64,000 nt of DNA, taken from assembly GCF_003762835.1 (NCBI RefSeq), contig NZ_RJWA01000001.1, positions 744,001 to 808,000 on the forward strand, written 5' to 3'. Origin of the DNA: Micromonospora sp. HM5-17 (GTDB lineage: Bacteria; Actinomycetota; Actinomycetes; Mycobacteriales; Micromonosporaceae). The notes beneath the pieces are model-generated. The model was not told the origin of the DNA. It saw nothing but the letters and a program-made list of their open reading frames with translations, and ran no database searches. How positions within the stretch are numbered: the stretch's first letter is position 1; each line of letters opens with the position of its first letter. A program made the position numbers and the translations under genes. This document shows positions 25,676 through 33,759 of this stretch, one piece after another.

Positions 25676-26866
25676 ATGCCGTCGACCCTGGAACCGTCGG
25701 CCGACCTGACCAAACCGTCGCGCCAGACGGAAGCCCGGCTCGTAAACGTGGATGGGCTGCGCGCCGTGGCGCTGCTCCTCATCCTGATTGTCAACATCGC
25801 CTACTTCGCCAGCGGCTACCCCTTCCACCTGGTGGCGGACCCCGCGCACGACTCGTGGCTCGACCACACGGTCGTGTCGCTGGTCGAGCTGTTCTTCGCC
25901 ATGAAGGCGTACCTGATTTTCTCCTTCCTGTTCGGCTACAGCTTCACCCTTCAGCTCGACTCCGCCGCCCGACGCGGCGTCGATATCGTCCGCCGGTTCC
26001 GGCGGCGGCTGGCCGGGCTCTTCGTACTCGGCGTTCTGCACGCGGTGCTGCTCTTCCAGGGCGACATCCTGACGACGTACGCGCTGCTCGGTCTGGTCCT
26101 GCTCGCCATGCGGAATGCCCGGGTGAGCACGGCGCTGCGCGTCGCGGTGCTGCTCACCGGCGGCATCGGGTTCGTACTCGCGCTCGCCGCCGCGGGTGGC
26201 GCCCAACTCGCGTCCGATCCGGCGGAGGCGCTGGCGGCGGGGCAGCGCTCCACCGAAGCCCTCCAGGGCGGGCTCGGCTCGCTGATCGTCGAACACGTGC
26301 GCCAACTGCCGGCGATGTACGGCGCGCTCCTCGTGCAGGGGCCGCTCGCCCTGTCGGCCTTCCTGTTCGGCTACGCGGCGGGGCGGCGCCGGCTGCTCGC
26401 CGACCCGGACGGCAACCGGGACCTGCTGCGCCGGGTACAGAAGGTGGGCTACCCGGTCGGTCTGGCCGGCGCCGTGGTCTTCACCGTGGGCGGCGGCACC
26501 GCCAACCTGACCGGTCTGGCCGCCGGGGTACTCACCGCGCCGCTGCTCGCCGCCGCGTACGCCGCCACCGTGATCCGGTTCTTCCAGACCGACCGGGGAC
26601 GGCGGGTCGCGGCCGTACTCGCGCCGGCCGGGCGGATGTCGCTGTCGAACTACCTGGGCCAGTCGCTCCTCTGCGTACTGGTCTTCACCGGCGTCGGGAT
26701 GGGTCTCGCCGGTACCGTCCCACCCCTGGTCGTCCTGCTCATCGCGCTCACGATCTACGGCGTGCAGGTCGTCGTCAGCATGGCATGGATGAGCCGGTTC
26801 CGCTACGGGCCGATGGAGTGGCTGTTGCGGGCCTGGACCGAGCAGCGGTGGCCACGGCTGCGGTGA
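25676..26866 (+). CDS. DUF418 (YeiB-like) membrane protein
   Basis: A 396-aa integral membrane protein with about nine to ten helices. It opens with RLVNVDGLRAVALLLILIVN, the 'R-x-x-x-x-D-x-x-R-A/G-x-A' start typical of YeiB/DUF418 proteins, and has the C-terminal DUF418 block with PAGRMSLSNYLGQSLLCVLV and the terminal RFRYGPMEWLLRAWT. Members are presumed transporters or acyltransferase-like membrane proteins; function is unproven. ATG 25676 follows TCGGAGG. It has a long leader region and no obvious operon partner; the next gene starts 147 bp later. Confidence 0.9.
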   Translation: MPSTLEPSADLTKPSRQTEARLVNVDGLRAVALLLILIVNIAYFASGYPFHLVADPAHDSWLDHTVVSLVELFFAMKAYLIFSFLFGYSFTLQLDSAARRGVDIVRRFRRRLAGLFVLGVLHAVLLFQGDILTTYALLGLVLLAMRNARVSTALRVAVLLTGGIGFVLALAAAGGAQLASDPAEALAAGQRSTEALQGGLGSLIVEHVRQLPAMYGALLVQGPLALSAFLFGYAAGRRRLLADPDGNRDLLRRVQKVGYPVGLAGAVVFTVGGGTANLTGLAAGVLTAPLLAAAYAATVIRFFQTDRGRRVAAVLAPAGRMSLSNYLGQSLLCVLVFTGVGMGLAGTVPPLVVLLIALTIYGVQVVVSMAWMSRFRYGPMEWLLRAWTEQRWPRLR

Positions 26867-27013
26867 CGGGTCGGGCGTGCCCGGATCGGGCATCCTGAGT
26901 GGACGGACGCCGTCGGGTGTCGGGCCTCCTGCCTCGTCGGGAGTGGCCGGGTCGGCGGCTGGCCGGCTCGCACCGGGCGACGCCGGCGGGACCCGGGGCC
27001 GGGCGGACAGGGG

Positions 27014-27289
27014 GTGGTGCCGGTGGGTGGGTGCGAGGTGTGCGGAGACGCCGACACCGTCTGTACGGTCACCACGGACGACGGCGAACTCGACCTCTGT
27101 GCGGGCTGCGCCGACGTCCTCCGCGAGAGCGAGGGGTGGCGGTGTGACGAGCCGCCGGACGACGGGGAGCCGTACCGCGTGGGCGAGCCGCCGGATGACG
27201 AGGACCCGGCCGCCGAGCCCTATCGCGCCTCGCCGGAGGCCCCGGTCGAGCCGGACGGCACCGGGAACGACGCCGTGCCGGAGGGCTGA
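27014..27289 (+). CDS. Small zinc-ribbon-like acidic protein
   Basis: A 91-aa product with two C-x-x-C pairs near the N-terminus, CEVCGDADTVC and LDLCAGCADVL, spaced as in small zinc ribbons, followed by an acidic, Pro-rich tail (EPPDDGEPYRVGEPPDDEDP) with repeated EPPDD and EPYR elements. The start is GTG 27014 or GTG 27023; both follow a G-rich ribosome-like stretch. No family name is assigned. Its last 70 bp overlap, antisense, the 3' end of the membrane gene at 27220-27657, which is unusual. Confidence 0.55.
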   Translation: MVPVGGCEVCGDADTVCTVTTDDGELDLCAGCADVLRESEGWRCDEPPDDGEPYRVGEPPDDEDPAAEPYRASPEAPVEPDGTGNDAVPEG

Positions 27290-27657
27290 CCGTACGCCCC
27301 GTCGGCGGGCAGGTCGGACGGGGCGGGACGGTTCCGGCGGCACGAGGCGATCGCGGCGATCAGCAGGCCGACCGCGATGGCGCCGCAGATCTTCGTCACG
27401 CCGGCGAGCGCCGACGCCGCGACTCCGATCGTCCGGTAGGAGACGTCGTACTGGGTGACGATCGTGGGAAACAGCAATCCCCACACCACGGTGAAGACGG
27501 TCGACAGCAGCATGAGGACACAGCCGGCGACGGCGAAGGCGACGGCGCGTCCGGGCAGCTGTCGCCGCCAGACGACCAGCAGGATCGGGCCGCCGACGAG
27601 GACGGCGAGCTCCGGCACCAGCGCGCCGAGGGATATGACTATGGACAGGTCCAGCAT
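27220..27657 (-). CDS. Small multi-helix membrane protein
   Basis: A 145-aa protein starting at ATG 27657 with a GGGAG ribosome site. Four hydrophobic segments are visible: LDLSIVISLGALVPELAVLV, VAFAVAGCVLMLLSTVFTVV, IGVAASALAGVTKICGAIAV and GLLIAAIASC, followed by a polar Pro/Ser/Gly tail. No family is recognised. The tail is encoded antisense to the end of the zinc-ribbon-like gene. Upstream, 103 bp separate it from the end of the esterase gene on the same strand, so it may be the distal gene of that transcript. Confidence 0.6.
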   Translation of the reverse strand: MLDLSIVISLGALVPELAVLVGGPILLVVWRRQLPGRAVAFAVAGCVLMLLSTVFTVVWGLLFPTIVTQYDVSYRTIGVAASALAGVTKICGAIAVGLLIAAIASCRRNRPAPSDLPADGAYGQPSGTASFPVPSGSTGASGEAR

Positions 27658-27760
27658 GGGAGCTCCCGGAAGTCGATCAACCGGGCCCACCCTATGCCGC
27701 TTCCGCCCATCGTGGGGATGGGCTGTCGGACCGTCCGCAGGTCGTACCAGGACAAGGAGC

Positions 27761-28813
27761 TCAGCGATGGTGCAGGGCCTGGCCGAGGGTCGCGGCGGCC
27801 TGGGCGGTCATCGCCTGCGCGGCCTGCGTACCGGCCAGCGCGTCGAGCATGGCCACGTCGTGGATCGCTCCCTGGTAACGCACGTTGGTGACCGGTACGC
27901 CCGCCTGGCGCAGCTTCGACGCGTACGCCTCGCCCTCGTCTCGCAGCACGTCCGCCTCGTTCGTGGTGATGAGCGTGCGTGGCATCCCCCGGAGCTGATC
28001 GGGGCTGGCGTTCAACGGGGTGGCGAGCGGGTTCGCCCGTTCGGCCTGGTTCGGTAGGTACTGGTCCCAGTACCACATCATGGCCTCTCGGCTCAGGTAG
28101 TAGCCGCTGCCGAACTCCCGGTAGGACGCGGTGTCGAAGCTGGCGTCGGTGACCGGGTAGAGGAGCACCTGGGCGGTGAACCGGGGACCGTTGCGTTGCA
28201 TGCTCAGCATGGTCAGCGCCGTCGCCATGTTGCCGCCGACCGAGTCGCCGGCGACCGCGATCCGGGTCGGGTCGAGGCTGTAGTCGGCGCCCTGCGAGAC
28301 GATCCACTGCGCCACCGCGTAGCACTCCTCGACGGCGACCGGGTAGCGGGCCTCGGGTGACCGACTGTACTCGGGAAAGACGACGGCCGAGCCTGACTGG
28401 ACGGCCAGTTCCCGGATGAGCCGGTCGTGGGTGTGGGAGTCACCGAAGACCCATCCTGCCCCGTGGATGTAGAGCACCACCGGGAGCATCCCGCCGGTCC
28501 CCCTGGGTGTCATGATCTCCTGGGCGGCCGCCCGAATCCGGTCGCGGAGCTTTCCACCGATCCCGTCGCCCGCGATTCCGGCGGTGCCCTCCGGCCGGAC
28601 GATCCGGACCGGAACGTGCCCCGACGGCCCGCCGGGCACGGTGATGTCCTCGATGTCGACCTTGGGGCGGGGAACGTCGGTCGACTGCAACTCCGCCAGT
28701 TTTGCCCGGCCCTGCTCGGGGCCGAGCTGGTACAGGAACGGCGGGTTGGCGGTCATCCGGACAACCTCCTGTGCCGCCGGTTCCAGCACCACCGTGCTCA
28801 CGGACTGGGCCAT
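27761..28813 (-). CDS. Alpha/beta hydrolase, HSL-type lipase/esterase
   Basis: A 350-aa enzyme of the hormone-sensitive lipase family (family IV). The oxyanion motif reads HGAG (117-120; usually HGGG), the nucleophile elbow GDSVGGN holds Ser191, the acid is in TNEADVLRDEG and the His in GAIHDVAML. It would hydrolyse short to medium acyl esters in the cytoplasm; no signal peptide is seen. A ~30-residue segment rich in Gly and Arg precedes the oxyanion motif and is unusual. ATG 28813 has GGAGGAGG about 6 nt upstream; the longer frame to 28885 lacks a ribosome site. Confidence 0.88.
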   Translation of the reverse strand: MAQSVSTVVLEPAAQEVVRMTANPPFLYQLGPEQGRAKLAELQSTDVPRPKVDIEDITVPGGPSGHVPVRIVRPEGTAGIAGDGIGGKLRDRIRAAAQEIMTPRGTGGMLPVVLYIHGAGWVFGDSHTHDRLIRELAVQSGSAVVFPEYSRSPEARYPVAVEECYAVAQWIVSQGADYSLDPTRIAVAGDSVGGNMATALTMLSMQRNGPRFTAQVLLYPVTDASFDTASYREFGSGYYLSREAMMWYWDQYLPNQAERANPLATPLNASPDQLRGMPRTLITTNEADVLRDEGEAYASKLRQAGVPVTNVRYQGAIHDVAMLDALAGTQAAQAMTAQAAATLGQALHHR

Positions 28814-29131
28814 GTCGGCTCCTCCTCCCCACGCGTCGGCCGCGGTAGCGACTCGGTGCGCTGCTCGGGTACCCGACCCGGGCACGGATATGGGCCGGGG
28901 CGGGCGGTTGCCCCATCCGCCCGGGCCGACCGTGGGCGCGGTACGTCTCCAAAGCCCGCCGACCTACTGATTCCTCCGGCTATGCCCGATTCCCATATCA
29001 GATCAACGGTGGGTCTGGGTGGTTTTCCACAGCAGGGCGGGTTGTCCACAACGGCGCCTTCGGGGCATTCGCGGAGGCCGGGCGGGCGGCCATGGTGTCC
29101 GGGTAACCGCACGTCACCGCAGGAGGATCCG
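28814..29131. other. Divergent intergenic region with DnaA-box-like sites
   Basis: 318 bp between the esterase and the ssd/tad operon. It holds two DnaA-box-like 9-mers (29023-29050) and the ribosome site AGGAGG at 29121-29126 of ssd. No gene is seen. Confidence 0.7.
29023..29050 (+). promoter_or_regulatory. Two DnaA-box-like sites upstream of ssd
   Basis: TTTTCCACA (29023-29031) and TTGTCCACA (29042-29050) lie 19 bp apart in the same orientation. TTGTCCACA is the consensus DnaA box of Streptomyces and related actinobacteria. They are about 80-110 bp ahead of the ssd start; binding by DnaA is inference. Confidence 0.5.
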
Positions 29132-30247
29132 ATGCCGTCCCGTACCCCGGTCCGTCCCGGACCGCGTCTACCCCTGGTCGTGACCTCGGACAACGAGCTG
29201 CTCGACGACCTGCTCCGACTCGCCGCGGCCGGCGGGACCGAGGTGGAGGTGGCGGCGGATCCGGCGGCGGCCCGTTCCCGCTGGGCGGCCGCGCCGCTGG
29301 TCGTGGTCGGCGCCGACCAGGCCCAGGCCTGCCTGCGGGCCCGGCTGCCCCGACGACCGCGGGTCGTCCTGGTCGGCCGGTCCGGGCAGACGGAGAGCGG
29401 GTGGGACGTCGCCGAGTTGATCGGTGCCGAGCACGTCGCGTTGCTGCCGGCGGCGGAGCCGTGGCTCGTGGACCGGCTCGGCGAGAGTCCGCTGGCCAGT
29501 GCGGCCGGCATCGGCGGTCCGGCCCGGGTGATCGCGGTGATCGGCGGGCGGGGCGGCGCCGGGGCGAGCGTGCTGGCGGGCGGTCTCGCGGTCACCGCAG
29601 CCCGGCTGGGACTGCGGACGCTGCTGGTCGACGCCGACCCGCTCGGCGGCGGGCTGGACCTGGTCCTCGGCTGGGAGCAGTTGGAGGGGCTGCGGTGGCC
29701 GGCGCTGACCGAGGCGGACGGCCGGGTCGACCCGCCCGCGCTGGTGCGCGCACTCCCCAGCCGAGGTGACCTGGTCATGCTCTCCTGGGACCGGGGCGAC
29801 CCGCTCGCCCTGCCGGTCGAGGCGATGGCCGCCACCCTGGACGCCGGACGGCGGGGCCGCGACATCGTCGTCGTCGACCTGCCGCGTCACCTCGACGACC
29901 CGGCCGTGATCGCGCTCCAGGCCGCCGACCAGGCCTTCGTCCTGGTTCCGGCAGAGCTGCGGGCCACCGCCGCCGCGGCCCGCGTGGTCGCGGTCGCGGG
30001 GCTGCACTGCGCCAACCTCTCGCTCATCGTCCGTGGCCCGGCGCCCGGTCGGCTCAAGCCCCGGGAGGTGGCGCGGGCGCTCGACCTGCCGCTGGTCGGC
30101 ACCCTCCGCCCCGAGCCCGGGCTGTGCCGGAGCCTGGAGCGGGGCGAGGCGCCGACGGCCGACGGGCGGGGGCCGCTGGCGTCGCTCTGCCAGCGGATCA
30201 TCGCCGACCTCACCGGCACGGTCGAGGCCGGGGCGGGTGCCCGATGA
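29132..30247 (+). CDS. ssd: Septum site-determining (Ssd/CpaE-like) ATPase-family protein
   Basis: A 371-aa MinD/ParA-superfamily protein. An N-terminal receiver-like region (about 10-125) precedes the ATPase-like domain with GGRGGAGASVLAGGLAV at about 136-152, DADPLGGGLDLVLG and DIVVVDLPRH. The deviant Walker A (normally KGGxGKS/T) has Arg and Ala in place of both Lys residues, as in other actinobacterial Ssd proteins I know of. In Mycobacterium the homologue (Rv3660c) inhibits septum formation; in Tad systems the TadZ/CpaE relative places the pilus. It is the first gene of a seven-gene Tad operon with overlapping starts and stops. ATG 29132 has AGGAGG. Confidence 0.85.
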   Translation: MPSRTPVRPGPRLPLVVTSDNELLDDLLRLAAAGGTEVEVAADPAAARSRWAAAPLVVVGADQAQACLRARLPRRPRVVLVGRSGQTESGWDVAELIGAEHVALLPAAEPWLVDRLGESPLASAAGIGGPARVIAVIGGRGGAGASVLAGGLAVTAARLGLRTLLVDADPLGGGLDLVLGWEQLEGLRWPALTEADGRVDPPALVRALPSRGDLVMLSWDRGDPLALPVEAMAATLDAGRRGRDIVVVDLPRHLDDPAVIALQAADQAFVLVPAELRATAAAARVVAVAGLHCANLSLIVRGPAPGRLKPREVARALDLPLVGTLRPEPGLCRSLERGEAPTADGRGPLASLCQRIIADLTGTVEAGAGAR

Positions 30248-31473
30248 ACGGCCGGGCGGATCTCGCGGCCCGGGTCCGCCGGCGGTTCGCCGCGGACGGC
30301 ACGAGCGTCACCCCCGCCGCCGTCGTCGCGGCGGTCCGCGCCGAGCCCGGTGCCGCGGTGCTGGGCGACACCACCGTGTTACGGATGGCGACCCGGGTGC
30401 ACCAGGACCTGATCGGGGCCGGGCCGCTGGCTCCGCTGCTCGCCGACCCGGCGGTCACCGACGTGCTGGTCAACGGCTCCACGGTCTGGGTCGACCGGGG
30501 CTGTGGCCTCTGCCCGGTCCAGGTGCCGCTCGGCGGGCCGGACGAGGTACGTCGGCTCGCGCGGCGACTCGCCGCCGCCTGCGGGCGCCGGCTGGACGAG
30601 GCCAGCCCGTACGTCGACGCCCGGCTGCCGGACGGGACCCGGCTACACGCCGTCCTACCCCCGGTCGCCACCGACGGGCCGTACCTGTCCCTGCGTACCT
30701 TCCGGCAGCGCCCGTTCACCCTCGACGAGCTGGTCCGGCACGGCACCATGACCCGCCCCGTCGCCGCGCTGCTCGCGGCGGTCGTCGCTGCCCGGCTCGC
30801 CTACCTGGTGATCGGCGGCACCGGCTCCGGCAAGACGACCCTGCTGAACACCCTGCTCGGCCTCGTGCCGCCAACCGAGCGGATCGTACTGGTCGAGGAC
30901 GCCGCCGAGCTGCGACCGGTGCATCCGCACGTCGTCGGCCTCCAGGCCCGCACGTCCAACGTGGAGGGCGCCGGGGCGGTCGGGCTGAGTGACCTGGTCC
31001 GCCAGGCGCTGCGGATGCGTCCCGACCGGCTGGTCGTCGGCGAGTGCCGGGGAGCCGAGATCGTCGACCTGCTCTGCGCGCTGAACACCGGGCACGAGGG
31101 CGGCGCGGGCACCCTGCACGCCAACACACCGGGTGACGTACCGGCCCGGCTGGAGGCGCTCGGCCTGCTTGGTGGGCTGCCCCGGCCGGCGCTGCACGCC
31201 CAGGTCGCCGCCGCGTTGCAGGTGCTGCTCCAGGTCCGGCGGGCCGGCGGTGACCGGGTGCTGGAATCGGTCTGCCTGCTTCTGCCGTCGGGCCCCGAGC
31301 GACTCGTCACGGCGGTACCGGCCTGGACCCGGGAGCGGGGTTCGGGACCAGCCGCGCCGGCACTGGCCGCACTGATCGCCGAGCGGGGCGTGCCGGTGCC
31401 GCCGCTGCTCGCCACCGCCGCCGGCACGGGGGCGGCGACGGGGCGACGTGGGATCACCCAGGGGGCCGCGTGA
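30244..31473 (+). CDS. tadA: TadA-type secretion ATPase
   Basis: A 409-aa type II/IV secretion ATPase (TadA/CpaF family). Visible: N-terminal DVLVNGSTVWVDRG, YVDARLPDGTRLHAVLPP, Walker A IGGTGSGKTTLLN (190-202), Asp box IVLVEDAAEL, and the His/Walker B region RPDRLVVGECRGAE with HEGGAGTLHAN. It powers assembly of Flp-type pili or a pseudopilus from the cytoplasmic face. ATG 30244 overlaps the ssd stop (ATGA), and its own stop overlaps the next GTG, so the operon is translationally coupled. Length is normal. Confidence 0.93.
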   Translation: MNGRADLAARVRRRFAADGTSVTPAAVVAAVRAEPGAAVLGDTTVLRMATRVHQDLIGAGPLAPLLADPAVTDVLVNGSTVWVDRGCGLCPVQVPLGGPDEVRRLARRLAAACGRRLDEASPYVDARLPDGTRLHAVLPPVATDGPYLSLRTFRQRPFTLDELVRHGTMTRPVAALLAAVVAARLAYLVIGGTGSGKTTLLNTLLGLVPPTERIVLVEDAAELRPVHPHVVGLQARTSNVEGAGAVGLSDLVRQALRMRPDRLVVGECRGAEIVDLLCALNTGHEGGAGTLHANTPGDVPARLEALGLLGGLPRPALHAQVAAALQVLLQVRRAGGDRVLESVCLLLPSGPERLVTAVPAWTRERGSGPAAPALAALIAERGVPVPPLLATAAGTGAATGRRGITQGAA

Positions 31474-32288
31474 CCGAGGGCTGGGCAGTCATCGCCTTCC
31501 TGACCGCGGTCGCCCTGGTCGTCGTCGGCTCGGGAGGCCGGGTCCGATCCCGACACCGATCTCTTCACGCCAGGCGGCGCGGCAGCCGACGCTCCGCCAG
31601 GGATGGCGGCGGAATGGCGGATGGGCCGCCAGAGCGAGGATGCCGGTGGGGATCGGGCCTGGACCGACTCCTCGACGCGGTACCGGCCCGGCGGGTCGTC
31701 CTGATCGCGGCGGCGTGCGGGGCTGTGGCGGGGGCCGTGCTCGCCGGGCCGGTCGCCGCGCTCGTCCTCGCCACCTACGCGGGGCTCGCCGCGCGCGTCG
31801 GATGCCGCCGTCGTGCCGGTCGCCTCGCCCGCCGGATGCGTCGCGTTCAGCTCGACGGCTTGGCCGCGCTCGCCGCCGACCTGCGTGCTGGGCTGCCGCC
31901 GTCGGCGCTCCTGTCCGCACCTGCCGGAGTCGACCCCGCCCCGTCGTCCGTCCGGCTCGCCGAGCTGACCCGGGCGGCCGTCCGCCTCGCGGAGCAGACC
32001 GGCGCGCCGTTGGCCGAGCTGTTGGAGCGGATCGAGGCGGACGCACGGGCGATGGATCGGGGTCTGGCCGCGGCCGACGCCCAGGCGGCCGGAGCCAGGG
32101 CGACCGCAGGACTGCTCGCCCTGCTGCCGCTGGGCGGCATCGCCCTGGGGTACGGCATCGGCGCCGATCCGCTCCGGGTCCTGCTGCACACCCCGGTCGG
32201 TGCGGCCTGTGCGGTCGGCGCGATCGTGCTACAACTCGCCGGCCTCGCCTGGGCGGAGCGGCTCGGTAGCACCCGGGTGGCGGGATGA
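31470..32288 (+). CDS. tadB: TadB-like type II secretion F-domain membrane protein
   Basis: A 272-aa membrane protein. One N-terminal helix, an Arg-rich linker, a central helix pair (VVLIAAACGAVAGAVLAGPV), the cytoplasmic T2SSF helical domain (LAALAADLRAGLPPSALL, AEQTGAPLAELLERIEADAR) and C-terminal helices (LLALLPLGGIALGYGIG, AACAVGAIVLQLAGLAW). With TadC it forms the inner membrane platform of the Tad pilus. GTG 31470 overlaps the stop of tadA in a GTGA. The TadB assignment over TadC rests on gene order. Confidence 0.82.
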   Translation: MTEGWAVIAFLTAVALVVVGSGGRVRSRHRSLHARRRGSRRSARDGGGMADGPPERGCRWGSGLDRLLDAVPARRVVLIAAACGAVAGAVLAGPVAALVLATYAGLAARVGCRRRAGRLARRMRRVQLDGLAALAADLRAGLPPSALLSAPAGVDPAPSSVRLAELTRAAVRLAEQTGAPLAELLERIEADARAMDRGLAAADAQAAGARATAGLLALLPLGGIALGYGIGADPLRVLLHTPVGAACAVGAIVLQLAGLAWAERLGSTRVAG

Positions 32289-33196
32289 CCCCGGCCCAGG
32301 CCGCCGGTCTCGTGGCGTTGGCCGGCGTGGCTCTGCTGGTGGTGATCCCCGGCCGGTCGTCCCGGCGATCGTCCCGGCGTCGCCTGGCCGTACTCGACCA
32401 GGGCGGAGCGCCGGCAGACTCGGGCGAGTTGTCCCTGGTCGGCGCCGCGGCGGGGCGGAGAACGGTGGTCCGGCCCGGGCAGCGCACCGTTCCCCGACGT
32501 CGGGGTGCCGGGCCGGGGGCGCCGTGGCGGACGGCCACGGTGGGAGCACGGGCGAGCGGGGGTGCGGCCGGCGCCCCGACACCGGCAGGGAGACGACGGC
32601 TCGGGATCGACCGGATCCGGCTCGTCGCCGCGCTCACCGGACTGACCACCGGAACGCTGCTCGGCGGGTGGCTCGCCGTACCGGCCGGGGTGGCGACCGC
32701 GGTCCTCCTGGACCGGGCGCTGCGGCGGCTGGAACCGGCGGCGGCCCGGCGACGGCGGCTTCGTGAGGCCGAGGACCTTCCGCTCGCCGCCGACCTGCTG
32801 GCGGCGGTGCTCCGGACCGGTGCACCGGTCGACCACGCGATCTCGGCCGTCGCCGAGACGCTCGGCGGTCCGCTCGGAGCGCGACTGCTTCAGGTCGGCC
32901 GGATCCTGCGGCTCGGCGGTGATCCGGATGAGGCCTGGAGCCAGCTCGCCGGGGTCGCCGGTGCCGACCGATTGGCGCGGGCGGCCATCCGGTCGGCGGC
33001 GAGCGGAGCCGCGCTCGCCGGAGCGCTGACCCGACTGGCGGACGACCTGCGTGGCGACCGGGCCACCGCCGCGGAAGCGGCGGCGCGTCGGGCCGGCGTG
33101 CTGATCGTGCTGCCGCTGGGTCTGTGTTTCCTGCCGGCCTTCATTCTCGCCGGCCTGGTGCCGGTGATCGTCGCCGTGCTCGGTGACGTGCTTTGA
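32285..33196 (+). CDS. tadC: TadC-like type II secretion F-domain membrane protein
   Basis: A 303-aa membrane protein with helices at the N-terminus, at about 116-140 (VAALTGLTTGTLLGGWLAVP) and at the C-terminus (VLIVLPLGLCFLPAFILAGL), enclosing a T2SSF domain (LAADLLAAVLRTGAPVDHAI, LQVGRILRLGGDPDEAW). It partners TadB as the membrane platform for pilus assembly. ATG 32285 overlaps the tadB stop (ATGA). A ~60-residue basic, Gly/Pro-rich loop after the first helix is low complexity. Confidence 0.84.
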   Translation: MTPAQAAGLVALAGVALLVVIPGRSSRRSSRRRLAVLDQGGAPADSGELSLVGAAAGRRTVVRPGQRTVPRRRGAGPGAPWRTATVGARASGGAAGAPTPAGRRRLGIDRIRLVAALTGLTTGTLLGGWLAVPAGVATAVLLDRALRRLEPAAARRRRLREAEDLPLAADLLAAVLRTGAPVDHAISAVAETLGGPLGARLLQVGRILRLGGDPDEAWSQLAGVAGADRLARAAIRSAASGAALAGALTRLADDLRGDRATAAEAAARRAGVLIVLPLGLCFLPAFILAGLVPVIVAVLGDVL

Positions 33197-33223
33197 CCAG
33201 CATCAACAGAAAGGATCGCATCC

Positions 33224-33394
33224 ATGCTGCGCAAACTGACCGCCCGGCTGCGGGGCGACGCCGGGATGAACACGGCGGAGTACGCCGTGGGCACACTGGC
33301 GGCGGTCGCCTTCGCCGGGCTCCTGCTGAAGGTCCTGACCTCCGGTGACGTGCAGGCCGCGCTGGCCGCCGTGATCGAGCGGGCGCTGCGGTGA
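33224..33394 (+). CDS. Short Flp pilin-like protein (DUF4244 type)
   Basis: A 56-aa protein starting at ATG 33224 (AAAGGA at about 33210). After a short basic lead, LRGDAGMNTAEYAVGTLAAV carries the Gly-Met-N-T-A-E-Y signature of Flp/TadE prepilins: cleavage after Gly, Glu at +5 and an adjacent Tyr, then a single hydrophobic helix. It is the likely major subunit of the Tad fibre in this cluster, equivalent by position to Rv3656c. The stop overlaps the next gene's GTG (GTGA). A prepilin peptidase is not in this window and must be supplied from elsewhere. Confidence 0.82.
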   Translation: MLRKLTARLRGDAGMNTAEYAVGTLAAVAFAGLLLKVLTSGDVQAALAAVIERALR

Positions 33395-33759
33395 CCGGGC
33401 GCCGGCTGGTCGACCGCGACCGGGGCTCCTTCACCGCCGAATTGGCGGCCGGCCTGCCGGCGCTGCTGCTGTTGCTGCTCGCCGGGCTCACCGCCGTCGG
33501 CGCGGTGACGACCAAGGGCCAGTGCGTGGACGCGGCGCGGGAGGCGGCGCTGGCCGCCTCCCGCGGTGCCCCCGGGATGTCGGCCGGAGCCGCCGTCGCG
33601 CCGCGCGGCGCGGTCGTCTCGGTCGCCGTGCAGGGCGACCGGGTGGTCGCCACCGTGCGCGCGCCGGTTCGGGCGCTTGGCGCTGGGCTTCCCCGGCTGA
33701 CGGTGAGCGCGACGGCGGTCGCGGCGGTGGAGCCCGGCGCTCCGGAGCCGGCGCCGTGA
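33391..33759 (+). CDS. tadE: TadE-like minor pilin
   Basis: A 122-aa protein with the TadE start: a basic lead, then RGSFTAELAAGLPALLLLLL, i.e. a prepilin-like Gly-Ser-F-T-A-E cleavage region with Glu at +5, followed by one hydrophobic helix and a beta-rich outer part (AVVSVAVQGDRVVATVRAPV). Minor pilins prime or cap the pilus. GTG 33391 overlaps the pilin stop and its own TGA overlaps the next GTG, so expression is coupled. Confidence 0.82.
   Translation: MTGRRLVDRDRGSFTAELAAGLPALLLLLLAGLTAVGAVTTKGQCVDAAREAALAASRGAPGMSAGAAVAPRGAVVSVAVQGDRVVATVRAPVRALGAGLPRLTVSATAVAAVEPGAPEPAP

Noticed and set aside
29023-29050. Replication origin suggested by DnaA boxes
   Set aside because: Only two boxes, no dnaA/dnaN genes nearby and no AT-rich unwinding region; a regulatory role is more likely than oriC.
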